From contig JAKZAN010000001.1 in NCBI GenBank assembly GCA_023053545.1, positions 3,306,565 through 3,370,564 of the forward strand: DNA of 64,000 bases. The letters are read 5' to 3'. Below the pieces are notes generated by a model. The model did not search any database. It saw nothing but the letters and a program-made list of their open reading frames with translations, and was not told the DNA's origin. Of this stretch, positions 51,423 through 62,863 are shown piece after piece. This stretch comes from Lepidurus packardi (Eukaryota > Arthropoda > Branchiopoda > Notostraca > Triopsidae). Position 1 is the first letter of the stretch. Each line of letters opens with the position of its first letter. The position numbers were made by a program, and so were the translations under genes.

Positions 51423-52095
51423 TGCTATACCTGCTTCCTTTTACTTTAATTAGATATCGTTCATGTAAAACAACTATGGCTTCTCATAGATTTAACATAG
51501 GTAACTTCATTTTGGTTAAGTTCCATTAAGTCTACAGTGCACTTATCAATATCATGATTGACCATCGAACCAAGACATGGCGACCCTCAATGCACAAAGA
51601 TGGTGACATTCGACAATGGGTAAGTTGTGTGGTGTGCAATGCTGCATAAAGGACAAAAGAAAGTAAGACTTACCGAATCCAAAAGCTGCAGTACTTCTAG
51701 TCGTTGTCAAAGTTGCAGGCGAAGAAAATCAAAGTGAAGATGATTCAGAGCTGAGGCAAGAAGGGCTGAAACTTTTTCAAAGAACAACAAGCAAGGGGGA
51801 AACTTCGAGTCGTACTGAAACGCTGTGGCAAGTGGTAAGCGGTTTTACCGTAGCTGTTGCTGTTGGTCCAGCAGAGGCGAAAAGTCAGTTGCGTTAGCTC
51901 AAATGCGAGCAACCTTTACCCCTCGTGAAAACACAAAAAAAAACAGTTGAACCTGAGTCATTTTCCGCATAAATATTGATACGTTGCACAAGCGTAAGAA
52001 TAAGTAACGGTTTTCGTTTTATGAAAAATTTATTTTCAAATTTGCACCTATCGTTATGCAAACGTTCAGCCAAACATTATTCTAAGGCATAATGT
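51423..52095. other. intergenic, nothing recognised
   Basis: Between the MULE relic and the CCHC gene. No coding signal. Confidence 0.4.
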
Positions 52096-52641
52096 TTAGC
52101 CTGAGTGCTTAGTTGCTACCGCTGCGGCTTCGCTGTCCGCCGTTGCGGCTTCGGGAGCTGCGTAACACTCAGCTCCGACCTCGGGAGCTGCGTGGCATTC
52201 CGCTGCTGCTTCGGGAGCAGCTTCGCAGTCCATTGCGGCTCCGGCAGTAATTTGGCGGGCTGCTTTTGTTTTCTTCATTGCTGGAGCACCGTCCTTTTCT
52301 ACGGTTTTCTTCTTAGCGAACCAGCAGTTCTTTACGGTATGGCCCCTTTTTTTGCATTTGCTGCACTTCCCTCGGGAACTACACAATAATACATTTAGCT
52401 TTTATTTCTTACATTATTGCTAATACGTACTTGGTTTTGGGCCTTGACGATAAAAGTATAGAAAATCCTTTAGAAACTGCCGCCTCGTTCTCTCCGTTGG
52501 TTTCCAGAAGGGCAAACCCTTTTGCAACAGCGGCAATAAGCTGCTGCCTTTCGGTTCCTGAAGAAAAGCACATGTTAGATAAGAAACGAGACTTGTAAAT
52601 TTTCACGAAAACCTACTTTGCGGTTGTGGTGCTGCGGACAT
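52096..52641 (-). CDS. small CCHC zinc-knuckle protein
   Basis: Three exons on the minus strand, 52617-52641, 52431-52557 and 52096-52378, join in phase through GTAGGT and GTACGT donors and give 144 residues. It starts MSAAPQPQR, followed by a helical region (QLIAAVAKGFALLE, AAVSKGFSILL). Then comes one zinc knuckle, CSKCKKRGHTVKNC, a basic patch (FAKKKTVEKDG, MKKTKAARQ) and an Ala/Glu tail with AAPEAA-like repeats, each carrying a cysteine. Intact frame, phase and splice sites argue that it is real. The knuckle suggests single-strand nucleic-acid binding. It could be a host gene or an accessory gene of the neighbouring MULE. I do not recognise the family. Confidence 0.65.
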
Positions 52642-53203
52642 GTTTGCCTACTGGAAGTTGGTTCAAAACTAAGCTTCGACGCAAGAAAACTTGACGCGTT
52701 TTTTCTCTTGACATCCACTATTGCTATGTTACATGAGAAGTACGTTATACAGAAGTTCGGAAGCAGTTGCCGCTCCAGTCCCCCGACTAAAGCTACATTC
52801 GAACTTTGGTTAGTACCTCAATCGACTTCGTTCCAGTAGAGAATCAGTAACACAGAAACGAGTTGACCGTTGGAAAAATGGGCTTTGTTCCTTGGCTACA
52901 CGAGTTTCTCTTACAAACGGTTCGGTTACTGCAAAACCGTAAGAAGTCATTTATCTCTTTAGCACGAAAAGTACTTTGGTACAAATTACATCCTCATAAG
53001 TTTTGCCTTTAATAAACTAACGCATTGCGAAGAGGAAAGATGTAAGACCGCAGAACGTGCATTCCATTTGCACCCTAGTGTGGCAAGCTTTCGTCTTTCG
53101 TCGTTAACTCCGTAATACGGACCTAATGTGGAAATACCTATACGTAGTCCATAATAGCAAACTTCGGGTCCTTAGGTTTATAGATTAACTGAGTTTTGAA
53201 GTA
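52642..53203. other. CCHC gene 5' flank
   Basis: Contains the promoter by position. Nothing else recognised. Confidence 0.4.
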
Positions 53204-53288
53204 CAGTAGCTTATTTTGATCACATTTGGCCAGTGTATTTTGAATCTATTAAGCGGCCATTCAATAACCAGAAATACAGTTGTAAGTA

Positions 53289-54396
53289 CAGTCAAAGCTC
53301 CTTATTCGCGGGGGATACGTTCCGGAGAAAGTCCGCGAATAAGGAAAACCGCGAATGTGGAATGGAAATTTACATTGAAAGATAGGGATACGTTCCAAAG
53401 TTAAAAAAAGAGTGTCTATAGCAGAAAAATATTTTTTTTATTTTCACTGTTCATCAAAGCAAGCTTAATTATCGCCAGTTTTACATATTGGCGTAAGAAA
53501 CTTCGTGATTTTCGCTTGTTTTGCAACGTTTAACATCTGCGTTAACTCTGACTGATACTCAAGCTATTCGGCATTCTTTTCCAGAATAATCCCGTTTCAT
53601 CCGCGTTAAAAACTTGCTCTGGCTTGTAGGCTATCCTTCACGAGTGATCTGTTCTAGAAATTCTTCGGGATAGCTAACAGCCGCAGCAGTATCTGCTGAT
53701 GCAGCTTCTCCAACAATTTTAATGTTGTGAAACGACTGTCGCACCTTAAACTTACTGAACCAGCCTTCTGAAGCCTTAAATGTAGAACCTGGAATATCAA
53801 CTTCAGATTGCTTAAAATGTTCATAGAAACGCTTAGCTTTCTCTCGTATTATTCCACCGGTTAAAGGCACCCGCTTTTGATTAAGATCTTCAATCCACAC
53901 GCTCAATGCGGCTTCCATTTTTTCAATAGCGGGATCACGCACGACTTTCGCAGCTAGTAAGGTTGAAGCTACGGAATTCCTAATTTTGTCTTCCGCTTTT
54001 TTTATGAACCTGACTGTTGACTCATTGACGTTGAATGAACGTGCAACAGAAGCAAAGGAGTCACCAAGATGTAAGCGATCAAGCATTTCTACTTTCACTT
54101 TAAGTGGCAAAACTTTTTTCCTACTGTTAGTTACCTTTCCTTCTTTTTTACTCGCCATAATGAATCTTCAATGCGATGTGCTTGTAGGAGAAAATAATCG
54201 AGAAGAATCGCAAGTAAACAGTTTGAGAAATGAAAACATATACGTAGTTACACGAGTTGCTTGCAAACGATCGGTGTGCGTGCGACCCGCGAATAGCGAA
54301 TTTTTCAGCCGCGAATAAAGAGATGCGGTCACAAAAATTTCACCCGCGAATACTGAATCCGCGAATACGGGAACCGCGAATAAGGAGCTTTGACTG
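53289..54396 (-). mobile_element. Tigger/pogo element, truncated derivative, copy B
   Basis: A 1108-bp element between TA dinucleotides (53287-53288 and 54397-54398), nearly identical to copy A (18798-19895) over the whole length. It differs by two 5-bp insertions and scattered bases. It shares the same loss of the transposase 3' half. The high identity between copies 34 kb apart points to recent spread. Confidence 0.93.
53580..54158 (-). pseudogene. Tigger transposase, N-terminal part (copy B)
   Basis: The frame from 54158 to 53631 reads the helix-turn-helix and CENP-B DNA-binding domains without a break through SEGWFSKFKVRQSFHNIKIV and EEFLEQITREG. A 5-bp insertion near 53630 then shifts the frame just before the FNADETGLF block. 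Most of the DDE domain is missing, as in copy A. The 175-residue product would bind DNA but cannot transpose. Confidence 0.9.
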
Positions 54397-54900
54397 TACA
54401 CTGAAACCTCTTAAGACGAGCATAATTCGTTCCGGAGACGTTCTCGCAATCCGAAACACTTGTTTTGCGATGCGAATCCCCCCATAAGAAATAATATAAA
54501 TTCAGAACGTATTAAGAACAAAATTACAGTTTATTATTTAAAATATTCACTTGTTTTAGTTTGCCTACAATTCAGACTTTAAAGTTTTTGTAACGATTTT
54601 TCAACATGATATAAGTGTCTACAAACAGAATTGTCACCACCTGCAAGCACACTATACTCATGAGCACCTTCTCTCGACTCTCAACTTTTAGAACAAGGAA
54701 AAAGTGAAACCCTTTCCCCAATACGAACAGAAAGTTTCCCCTTGACAGCAGTTTTCCCCGCTTTCTTACTCTTCCTCACCCAAAATTGATTCTAATTTCC
54801 AAAAATATGATTATAGTAAAGAAAAAGGTAAAGTATTGTACCATTCTGAAACGAGTATTTGCTGTTTGATTCTACAAAGAGGCTGATTCTAATAACCAGC

Positions 54901-55028
54901 CAGGGCCGGACGGCCTATGGGGCATTGGGGCAGGTGCCCCATGCGCCGGCTCAAATACCATCTTATTACTCAGCGGCGCCGGCAGGTAGAAAATCGCCAT
55001 GGCCCGCGGTAGAGCCAGTCCGCCCCTG
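54901..55028. mobile_element. hAT-type MITE
   Basis: A 128-bp element from CAGGGCCGGACGGCC to GGACTGGCTCTACC-type inverse ends (AGTCCGCCCCTG). It is flanked by a perfect 8-bp duplication TAACCAGC (54893-54900 and 55029-55036). Confidence 0.9.
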
Positions 55029-55050
55029 TAACCAGCGATCACAATACCTG

Positions 55051-56239
55051 TGCAACTTTTTTTCTAACCAGCACAGACTTTTCTAATTTTAGTTTCATCT
55101 GTATTGGCACTGGCAGGTTTACATTTTGTGTTATTTATAATTACGTCAAATTTCAAGATCTCGAGTTGTCTCGTCCGTTGTCCTATTAGGGGCTTCGCGT
55201 CTAAGGCAAACATAGGTGTAGGATACATTTCGGACTAGGGACGACAACACATGCGAAGAGAAAATACCTTTAAAAATGTTCACGTAGTAAAGAATGGTAA
55301 GGAAAGTCAGGGTAGGTTCTTCACTGTCTAAAACAGGGAAACGATGTACACGAAGCATGTAAAGACGGAGAGCGAGTTCGAAGCCCTTCCCACGACTCCT
55401 CCACCCTTTCTTTTCATCTTTATTTATTTCACCCTTCTTTTCCTCTGCTGTGAGTCTGGCAGTATACAGTATTCTACCATGTATGGCCTTCGCTCCCCTT
55501 CCCACGAAACGCTCTTGTTGGGCTAGGGACGTGCCCCACAGAACGGAATAAATTGGCGAAAAAAGATAAGCGCAGAACCAAAAGAAAAGTGTAGCAGCAA
55601 AAGTAGACTTCCATTTGGCAGCGAATAAGTACGAAACATTGTCTGTATTGTCTTCTACTACAACTCGCAATATATAAAACATAAATGTAAGAGAATGAAA
55701 CACAGACACACACATGAAAAAAATATGCTCCTAAAAGGCGTCCAGGAAACAAATTGGAACTTGATACGATTACCTGCTTGAAAAAAAACAGTTACAAATC
55801 TTTTCAAATTACAGTAAATGAGTAATAGATGAAAATTTGTCAAGTTCTGTCATGGCCTTCACTTATAGCACTGTCACTAAAACATGAAAGTGAAGGGAAC
55901 CCCCTATGTACAGTACGAGGATTTCGTTCCTAGCTTTCCTGGGTATGTTCCACGTCCGGATTCGATTAGGTATAGCATTTTATCCTGAGCGAAAAAGGGA
56001 AGGGAGGGGGAGTATTGGAGACTCACTCCGAAAAGGCATCAACGGAGCACCTACATGCCCGAAGCAGACAACTTGTGGATTTCCTCCGAAAAGGCGTCAT
56101 AAAATATTCGCTTCTTTGCCAGGAGGGGGCACCACATGCTGGGAAAAAACTGAAAAATTCCTCCGAATAGGCGTCTTTTAGCTTCTTGTCTTAAATAGGA
56201 GTGTAAAAAATGTGTCCAAACCGACGAAATAACTCTACA
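55051..56239. other. CLCC1 5' flank
   Basis: A 189-codon minus frame (55146-55715) has no recognisable domain and I do not call it. Copies of a CTCCGAAAAGGCGTC motif lie at 55728-55743, 56026-56040, 56082-56098 and 56158-56181, just before the CLCC1 start. Confidence 0.4.
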
Positions 56240-58728
56240 ATGCGGTTTTACTGCTCTTCCCTTCTTTTTTTAACCGTTGTTAGCAACTTAAACGAGTGCA
56301 ATGGCTATAAGCCACGAAATGTGAAGCAAGACAAGCTACTAATGGAGCTGTCTATGGTGGACGATCAGTCAGAATATTTAGATCCCTTTGACATGGGATC
56401 TTACGATCCCGTATCCAAAACTATGGAAGAAAGTCAACTTTTACCTGAGTATTTAAATATATTTACACCCCTTTTAAGGACATTAAACCATATATAACTA
56501 GTGTATGTCTACTTGCAGGTCAAAAGAAAGTGGAAATCAGCAAGCTTGTGAGCCTTGTGTTGATTTGGAATCATTTTTCAAGCCCAAATTGGATTCCTGT
56601 GAGAAAGAAGTTAAACGGTGTCATCGGACGCTGAGTCTCAAACAATCCCTTTTGGCTGAACAGAACGAATCGCCTCTTATTAAGCATCTTATACTTGCTC
56701 TTTATAAACAACTGGGTTTGGGTGTAAAATTCTAAATTATAAAAGAAAACTCCAAGAAATGTTTTAATATTTATTTTTTGTTTTTCTGCCTTTATTAGGA
56801 AGTAGAGATTCTAGAAGATGAGTCGTTATACATTCGTATGAAAGCAAAAGTGACAGCTCATGGGAAATCCGTTCTAAAACAGTATATTTCTTCCAAGAAA
56901 CCGTCTGCAGGGCTTCTAACCAATGTAGAACAAGTTCTGCAAGAATTGTGGCAACCCCGGGAGGATTCTTACAGCCAACATTGGCTCGATTATTACTTAG
57001 AGATTGCCAGAAACGTCATCTACGCAATTAATACTACTTTCGGCTTAGAGGTGCATAGTAAAAATTTATTTACATGGAAATTAACGTTTAATTTATTTTT
57101 CGTAAATTAACTTGATTAGATTCCATTTATTTTAATGAAAATTTTGTTTTTAAACGCAGTTTTTGGTACCTGTCATGTGTTTTTCGCCAATACTTTTGGG
57201 TGTATGGCTGGCGTACCAGAATCCATCCCCTGTTAGAATAACGCTTTTGTGTGCGGACTTCATCTTCTGTATTTCGTGGTACTGGCATTGGCAGCACATG
57301 ATCCGAGTAATTATATATGATCCGAGACACATATATATGTATATATTAACTACAATATTTTGGTCAATAGACAGTCGTAGCGAAAAGACAAGCTGATCTT
57401 TTGCTACATTCGGATTTACCTGATGAATGCAGAACGAGACCTGTGGGGTTATCTGTTCTCTGGACGTTCACTCGGAATCTTTTTGTTGGTAAGTTTGGAA
57501 GAATGTATCTTTCGTAAGACTAAAAAGTGCAACTCACAAGATATTATTACTATACATATTATTAGACGATCCTTGTCAAAAGTATCAGCAACTTCTGTCA
57601 ATTCACCCGATCTTGGAAGTATCGCCTACGTTGGCGTTGTCAGAAACCATTTCTAGATTTATCTTGCACCCCTTGGGATTCTTTGGACATCAGGTCAGCG
57701 TATTCTTCGGTGCTATATTAAGTAAGAAATTACGTATGATGTAAGTTCTTTCGAAATCCGCTTTCTGATAACTTTGTTGATTCTAAAAGAAAGAACCAGT
57801 TTGAAAAATGTTTATTTTTACTTAGTAAATTCTGTAATCTATGTTTTAGGATGAGATTAATGTTGTTTGAAGGCGAATTTTTTAGTAATATTATCTTATT
57901 TATTTCTCAAGAAAATTTGTCCTTCCAACACGGCATCATCGTGTTGGTAGTGGTAGTATTTTTGAGCGTCGTGCTACTATTGGTGTTGAGCGGTTACGGG
58001 TGGGACTTCCCATTTTGGATGGGCGGCATTAGGCCAAGCAGCCGACCTGAAACGGCACCTTTAGGGCAGCGAGCGGACGGCGAAATCTTTCAACAAAGCG
58101 TAAAAAATTATCTTCCCGGCCTTAATAACTTAAAAACTTGCAATGAATTGATGAACTGTTCATATATTTATTTTTTTATCACAAAAATTTTAAGTTTGAA
58201 GAATAGCTGACCTAAAAGTATAAACCGAATTCGGTATTTTCTTCTTTAACCCGCGGTTCACTAAGCATGTCTATGAAGCTTGGGGTGCAGCCGGTTTGGT
58301 TTGATCAGTGGCAAGCACATGAGACCTTAAGGCCGACCAGATAAACGCTATTAGTCAGACATTCATAAATGATTATGTTTTATGGATAGGTGGCCTTACT
58401 GAAGGAAGTGATAAAAATTCAGGAGCGTCAAAGTCTCATCCAGTCTTTGGCACATCAAGGCTCAAGAGTGCAAGAAATCGAACAGATTCGTCAAACCACG
58501 ACCGCAGTTGCATCCGAGTTGATTTGTCTCGACGAGGCTCCGCAATACGCCATTGCTAGTACTTCAACACCTCCTAATTCTCCCAGGAGCTCTTCCCTGA
58601 CATCCTTGAGAGATAGAGGAGAAGAAGTAGAAGCAAAAGAAGCTGAACTTGAAGCCGAAGTTGAAGCTGTAGGAAGCACTCAAATCCCATTTTGTGACAA
58701 GGGGGAACCTCGCTCTCCGCTACCATAA
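56240..58728 (+). CDS. CLCC1: chloride channel CLIC-like protein 1 (ER)
   Basis: Homolog of CLCC1, an ER membrane anion channel. Exons 56240-56448, 56519-56721, 56803-57050, 57160-57306, 57371-57488, 57566-57721, 57912-58099 and 58390-58728 keep phase and give 535 residues. It has a signal peptide (MRFYCSSLLFLTVVSNLNEC), the EYLDPFDMGSYDPVSKTM block like human WIDPTDMLNYDAASGTM, and a luminal helical region. Then come two membrane segments (FLVPVMCFSPILLGVWLAYQ; ITLLCADFIFCISWYWHW), the family signature DDPCQKYQQLL, a third membrane segment (IIVLVVVVFLSVVLLLVLSG) and an acidic/Ser-rich cytosolic tail with coiled-coil character. The exon 3 acceptor was chosen at GAAG|TAGAG to keep the frame. 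I prefer the ATG at 56240 over an in-frame ATG at 56210 because it gives a clean signal peptide. Confidence 0.9.
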
Positions 58729-58910
58729 CTTTGATTGCCATTTCTGTAACCCATGAAATAGGGAGTTTTGAGGGGCTTCCTTTCATTTGGGGAAAGCTTC
58801 TCAAGGCACGTAAACTACTGTCGGTCAATTAATAAGGCATTAACTATAGGAGAGAAGTGCCCCTTGTAAAAATGTATAAAAATGTTCTACTTTCTTTGGG
58901 ATAGTATGTA

Positions 58911-59346
58911 CTGTGGTGAGCAAAAAAATCTGTTCAGGAAAAGTCACAGAGGTCTAATTCGGCCTCTCGAGGCTGATTTACCTTCATTAAGTGGGTGCAA
59001 GAGCTTGAACCAATCGATTTCAAGACGAAAGGTAGCCCGGGAAGCGAAGGCTTTTAAACTTCGCATTTACCTTCCACTTCGACAGCGAGTGGTTTGAAGC
59101 CTCGTCAGAGCTAAATATGTTAAGGTAAATCAGCCTCGAGACATTACAGGATAGCCAAAGGCAATATAATTTTACATTTACAGTAGTTGATTCTCCACTG
59201 TATAACTTTAAATTTCCCGGGCTACATTTCACCTTTTAACCGATTGGTTCAAACTCTTTCACCACTTAATGAAGGTAAATCAGCCTTTGGAGGTCTAACT
59301 AGACCTCTGTGGTTTGCCCCGAACACTTTTTTTCTGCTCACCACAT
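58911..59346. mobile_element. foldback MITE with TA target site
   Basis: Long inverted arms (about 115 bp). TGTGGTGAGCA, ACAGAGGTCTA, GGCTGATTTACCTTCATTAA and TTGAACCAATCG on the left all recur in inverse on the right, and TAGCCCGGGAA is shared further in. It is flanked by TA (58909-58910 and 59347-59348). No coding sequence. It sits about 180 bp after the CLCC1 stop and may lie in its 3' UTR. Confidence 0.85.
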
Positions 59347-59348
59347 TA

Positions 59349-59728
59349 CAATATACCGTCGAAAGAAAACTGGTGTGTAAAATTCTGAAAAAATACTTGG
59401 AAGACCAACAATACCTTACCTAACCAACTGGAAATCAAGTACTCATGATAACAGTCAAGTATTTTGACGGGCGATTTTATTTTTCCTGTGGGGTTTCCTT
59501 TTTTAAAGGACCTCTTCAGTTTCCCATTTCTTAACCTACATGCTTTTTTTGGTTCTTGTAGTGGGCAAACTTGTGAGACGAGCATGTCTTTTTTTACCTT
59601 TCTGAACAAATCCTAAGCTGTGCTCTGGAAAGGAGACATAACAGACAGGGACTCCAAGAGACAAACATGCCACCTATTTTTAAGACTCCATGAAAAAGTA
59701 GGCAAATACGCATGATTTTGATATACAG
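59349..59728. other. spacer between two transposons
   Basis: Nothing recognised. Confidence 0.4.
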
Positions 59729-59730
59729 TA

Positions 59731-60519
59731 CAGTGGTGCCTCGCAGAAGGAACGTTCCGCATTACGAACGCGCGCGTGGGCCGGAAAATGTTCAGCATAA
59801 TGTACGCGGTTCCGCATTACGAGCCGCACGCGTGCTCTGTTGTGTGTTCTTATTTGAAATTTGTCGAAAGTTCGGTTCCTTTTTTTAATTTTGTCAAAAT
59901 GGCACCTAAAAAGACCGTTAGTGGGAAGGGTGGAAAAGTACTTACTGAGTAAGTACTGAAATGAAGCAAGAAATCATAGACGAAAAAGACTCAGGAGCCA
60001 GAGTTGTGGATCTTGCAGTTCAAGATTTGGATACTCATACTGATGCTGGAAGATGTGGATGCCGTGGATGATCTTGCAGCTCAAGTCAACCGTAGGAATC
60101 ATTTTCGCCAATAGAGAATCAATCATGAAAGCTAGGGTGGCCAAGTGAGTCTCCGGAGTTCGTTCACAGGTGCACAGAAAATCGATTAGTGATGAAATGG
60201 AGAGGTTGTTGTTTTGAATTGCTAGTTTGGATTAGTTAAAGGCAAACGAAAGGGGATTTAATTTGTGGGAAGGCTAGCATCATCTATGAAGAGCTTAAAA
60301 GATCCACTCCAGGAACAAGCTCCCAAGCTTTTGAACAAGAGGAAGAAGAGTTCGAAGCCAGTAGGGGATGATTTCATAGTTTTTTGGCATCCACAGTGTC
60401 ATAATGCAAAACCACGATTTTTCGCGATTTTGGACCGGCCTCGCACAATTTTGAAACGGCGTCCCGCATAACGAACGCCGTCCTGGAACGGATTAGGGTC
60501 GTTTTGCGAGACATCACTG
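59731..60519 (+). mobile_element. Tigger-family element with transposase remnants
   Basis: The left end CAGTGGTGCCTCGCA follows TA. The right end GCGAGACATCACTG is its inverse with two differences. The + strand holds short pieces of a Tigger transposase start (MAPKKTVSGKGGKV at 59899, MKQEIIDEKDSGARVVDLA, RESIMKARVAK) and of the CENP-B type domain (IIYEELKRSTPGTSS, about 60275). Stops and frame changes separate them and the catalytic part is absent. It is a different Tigger lineage from copies A and B and older. Confidence 0.8.
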
Positions 60520-60975
60520 GTATCTACGTTAAAATAAGTCTGGAATCTGTTAAGTATAGTATCTTAGAACTAATTATGGTATTTTCTTATAATTACTGAA
60601 AGCTGTAACACATTGCTTATTTCGGTACGAGAAATTCCTAGGTAGATTTGTCATTCTAAATGGCAACACTTTTAATATTAGTAAGAATACTACATAATAA
60701 TAAAGAAACTTTGTAACGTCGAAATTTCATTGTAGAAATTTCATTGTAGTGAAAGAGCGGTAGACGATAAAACATCCATTAGTATAGATGTCGTTCATTT
60801 TTAAAATGCCACTCAATACATTGTAGAAAAATAAGCTACAACAATAAAGTAACGACATACACTAAGAAAACAGTCAATCATGTGGTTAAAAGAATAAGGG
60901 TAAAGTATCAAGAAGAATTCTAATAACAAAACTTATTTTTAGCGAGAAAAAGCGGTAAATTCTCCAAACCAGGGA
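60520..60975. other. intergenic, nothing recognised
   Basis: AT-rich, with two adjacent copies of GAAATTTCATTGTA at 60720-60745. Confidence 0.4.
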
Positions 60976-61009
60976 GACGTTGAAGATCATTTTGTTTTTG
61001 CTCCATTTC

Positions 61010-61270
61010 CTACTTAACATATCTCCAAACAGGCTGAATTATTGCAGTGAAAAATGTATTCCCCTTAGAAGCGAAAAAAAAGCTCTGATGCTTGCAAAAA
61101 AGGAGATAAAAACATTAATCACAGCTTCACAAGCTGCAAAAGACTGCACAGGAAGTTGGACCTCGCAAGTTTTTCTCAATACTTTCGGGCATAATTTTCT
61201 TCGTGAGGAACTCCTTCATCCAACAGAAAAAGTAGTCGAAAAAGTGAATCAAATATTCCAAACAAATTAG
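61010..61270 (+). CDS. possible terminal exon, unknown protein
   Basis: An open frame follows an acceptor-like CTCCAAACAG at about 61024-61033. It reads NYCSEKCIPLRSEKKALMLA and ends KVNQIFQTN with a stop at 61268-61270. The composition looks coding (mixed charged and hydrophobic residues, helix-like). No homology was recognised and no upstream exon was found. It may be chance. Confidence 0.25.
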   Translation, partial: LLNISPNRLNYCSEKCIPLRSEKKALMLAKKEIKTLITASQAAKDCTGSWTSQVFLNTFGHNFLREELLHPTEKVVEKVNQIFQTN

Positions 61271-62821
61271 ACAGTTTCTTGTATACTTTGATCTTTGGGG
61301 CTGGATTTATTTCTGTGTGGTGAGTTGATAAGAGGTTGCCATGGAAACAAGATATAATTGATTGTTGTTTCTACATCCCAGAGAGTCCCTCTTTCTTTTA
61401 TTTTTACTTCCCTTTCACTCGGGAATCATATCAGTCTTATTAGTCCTCCCCCCGAAAACATTCATACTGGTCTTCAACCAAACCATGGGTTAATTTATGA
61501 ATTTCCCCCTTTCTTTTTAAGTATATATAGGAATGCATAGCGGAACTTTAGCATCGATCACTCCTCTGTCCGAATCTTTCGTGTCAGTGTCCAGTTCCAT
61601 CACGCGCGATTACATAGCAAGCATGACATAGCAACACAAACCTTCACCTTCCAAACCTCCACCCTCTGGAAGAAACCCGGTCGCGAAAGACAAAGAAACC
61701 AAAAAGTGGTAATCGGAGGCCAGGTTCTTAGATTTTCTCTTTTTAACTTATGCTACGGGGAAAAAAGAGCACTACCTGTGGCTGCCCAAATAAATTGTTG
61801 GAGTGCAATAGATATACTTGTGCACAAAAATATCCTATTGATTGAAACCTACCAAGATCAAGCAAGGATAAAGAGTCCGGTGGTCTGTGGGGTTCTTGCT
61901 CCCACTTTAGCTTAATGGAAAATGTGAGAGATTAGACAAATTCTGCATTCTTATTAAAGCAACCCCCCAATCCTAAATAAATTCCTTTCTTATGAGGCTC
62001 ATTGATGGGAGCGACTCGCGTCCTCCATATTTCTTCCCGGTGGTTCCCCCACTTGATCGTGGAGCATCATGAATGATTGTTGTAAGTAAGCGGAAAAGAA
62101 AACAGGGAAAACCTCATTTCTTTGACTCAAATTTCTGCCGCGTCTTCAGCCGTCCAAACTCCTTGCATAACATTGATCTATTCTTCTTATTTTCTTAGCG
62201 CTCGTGGAGTATTTTTGGTAGGGCTGCGCTTCCACTAAGCTTTATTTGTCCATGTCTAAAGCTTTTGGACGTCGTATTCAGTTATTCGTCTGAATGATTG
62301 TGTGGGTGGTCAGTCGCGAGTGTCGCGAGTTTGGTCGCTTAAACCCTCTACCCTTTTCTCTCACTCTTTCTCTCTCTGTCTCTTTTTTAACACTGGTGAG
62401 TATTGAATCATCGAAAGGCAGAATCCAGTTGGTGTCCTCAGTTTCTTTATCCCCTTAATCTCTACGATATGACAGTCGGCAACACAAGAGTGTATGCAAC
62501 ATTTCCCAAGCTATGGGAAAAACACCCATCCTAGGCGAAGGATTTATCTGTTAAAGTTAAGAAGGGAAGCGCAAGCGCTTGGTGATTTCCACACTTTTAT
62601 CCCAACTGACACGTTCCTGCGGTAGTAGCAGTTGGGATGTTTTAGTTCGAGCTTGGCTTGAGCTGGTTCTGGTTGTTTGTAGTGGTTCGAGTGGTTTGGA
62701 AAGGAGGAGGACTCTTGGAAAGTGGCGTTTTGCTCGTTTTCCTAGAAAAAAATAACAAATTTAATATAAAGTAGTTCTTTTGGTTTTCGTGCGTTAACGT
62801 GGTGCAATAACTATCACAATC
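61271..62821. other. 5' flank of the last gene
   Basis: Probably promoter and 5' UTR exons of the gene at 62842. A strong donor GTGAGT after AACACTG at about 62396 could end a non-coding first exon. No other gene seen. Confidence 0.35.
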
Positions 62822-62863
62822 ATGGACTGCTGGTTGGCAATATGTACGTCATCTTTCCGGTAG
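62822..62863 (+). promoter_or_regulatory. upstream ORF overlapping the main start
   Basis: ATG at 62822 opens a 13-codon frame (MDCWLAICTSSFR) that stops at 62863, past the main ATG at 62842 and in another frame. If the transcript starts upstream, this would reduce initiation at the main start. Confidence 0.45.

Larger units (their letters stand above)
53204..55050. mobile_element. nest of pogo-like MITE pieces
   Basis: 53204-53280 matches the left part of the MITE at 37897-38420 (CAGTAG..TTATTTTGATCAC, TTAAGCGG, AATAACC). 54880-54900 plus 55029-55050 match its right part (CTGATTCTAATAACCAG, GATCACAATA). Between them lie the Tigger copy B, a further pogo-like end beginning CACTGAAACCTCTTAAGACG at 54399, and a hAT MITE. 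At least three insertion events are stacked here. Confidence 0.55.

Noticed and set aside
55146-55715. 189-codon open frame on the minus strand
   Set aside because: No domain, signal or splice context that I recognise; composition varies along its length and overlapping frames are also open. Probably chance.
61706-61915. 69-codon plus-strand frame
   Set aside because: No motif, signal peptide or splice support.
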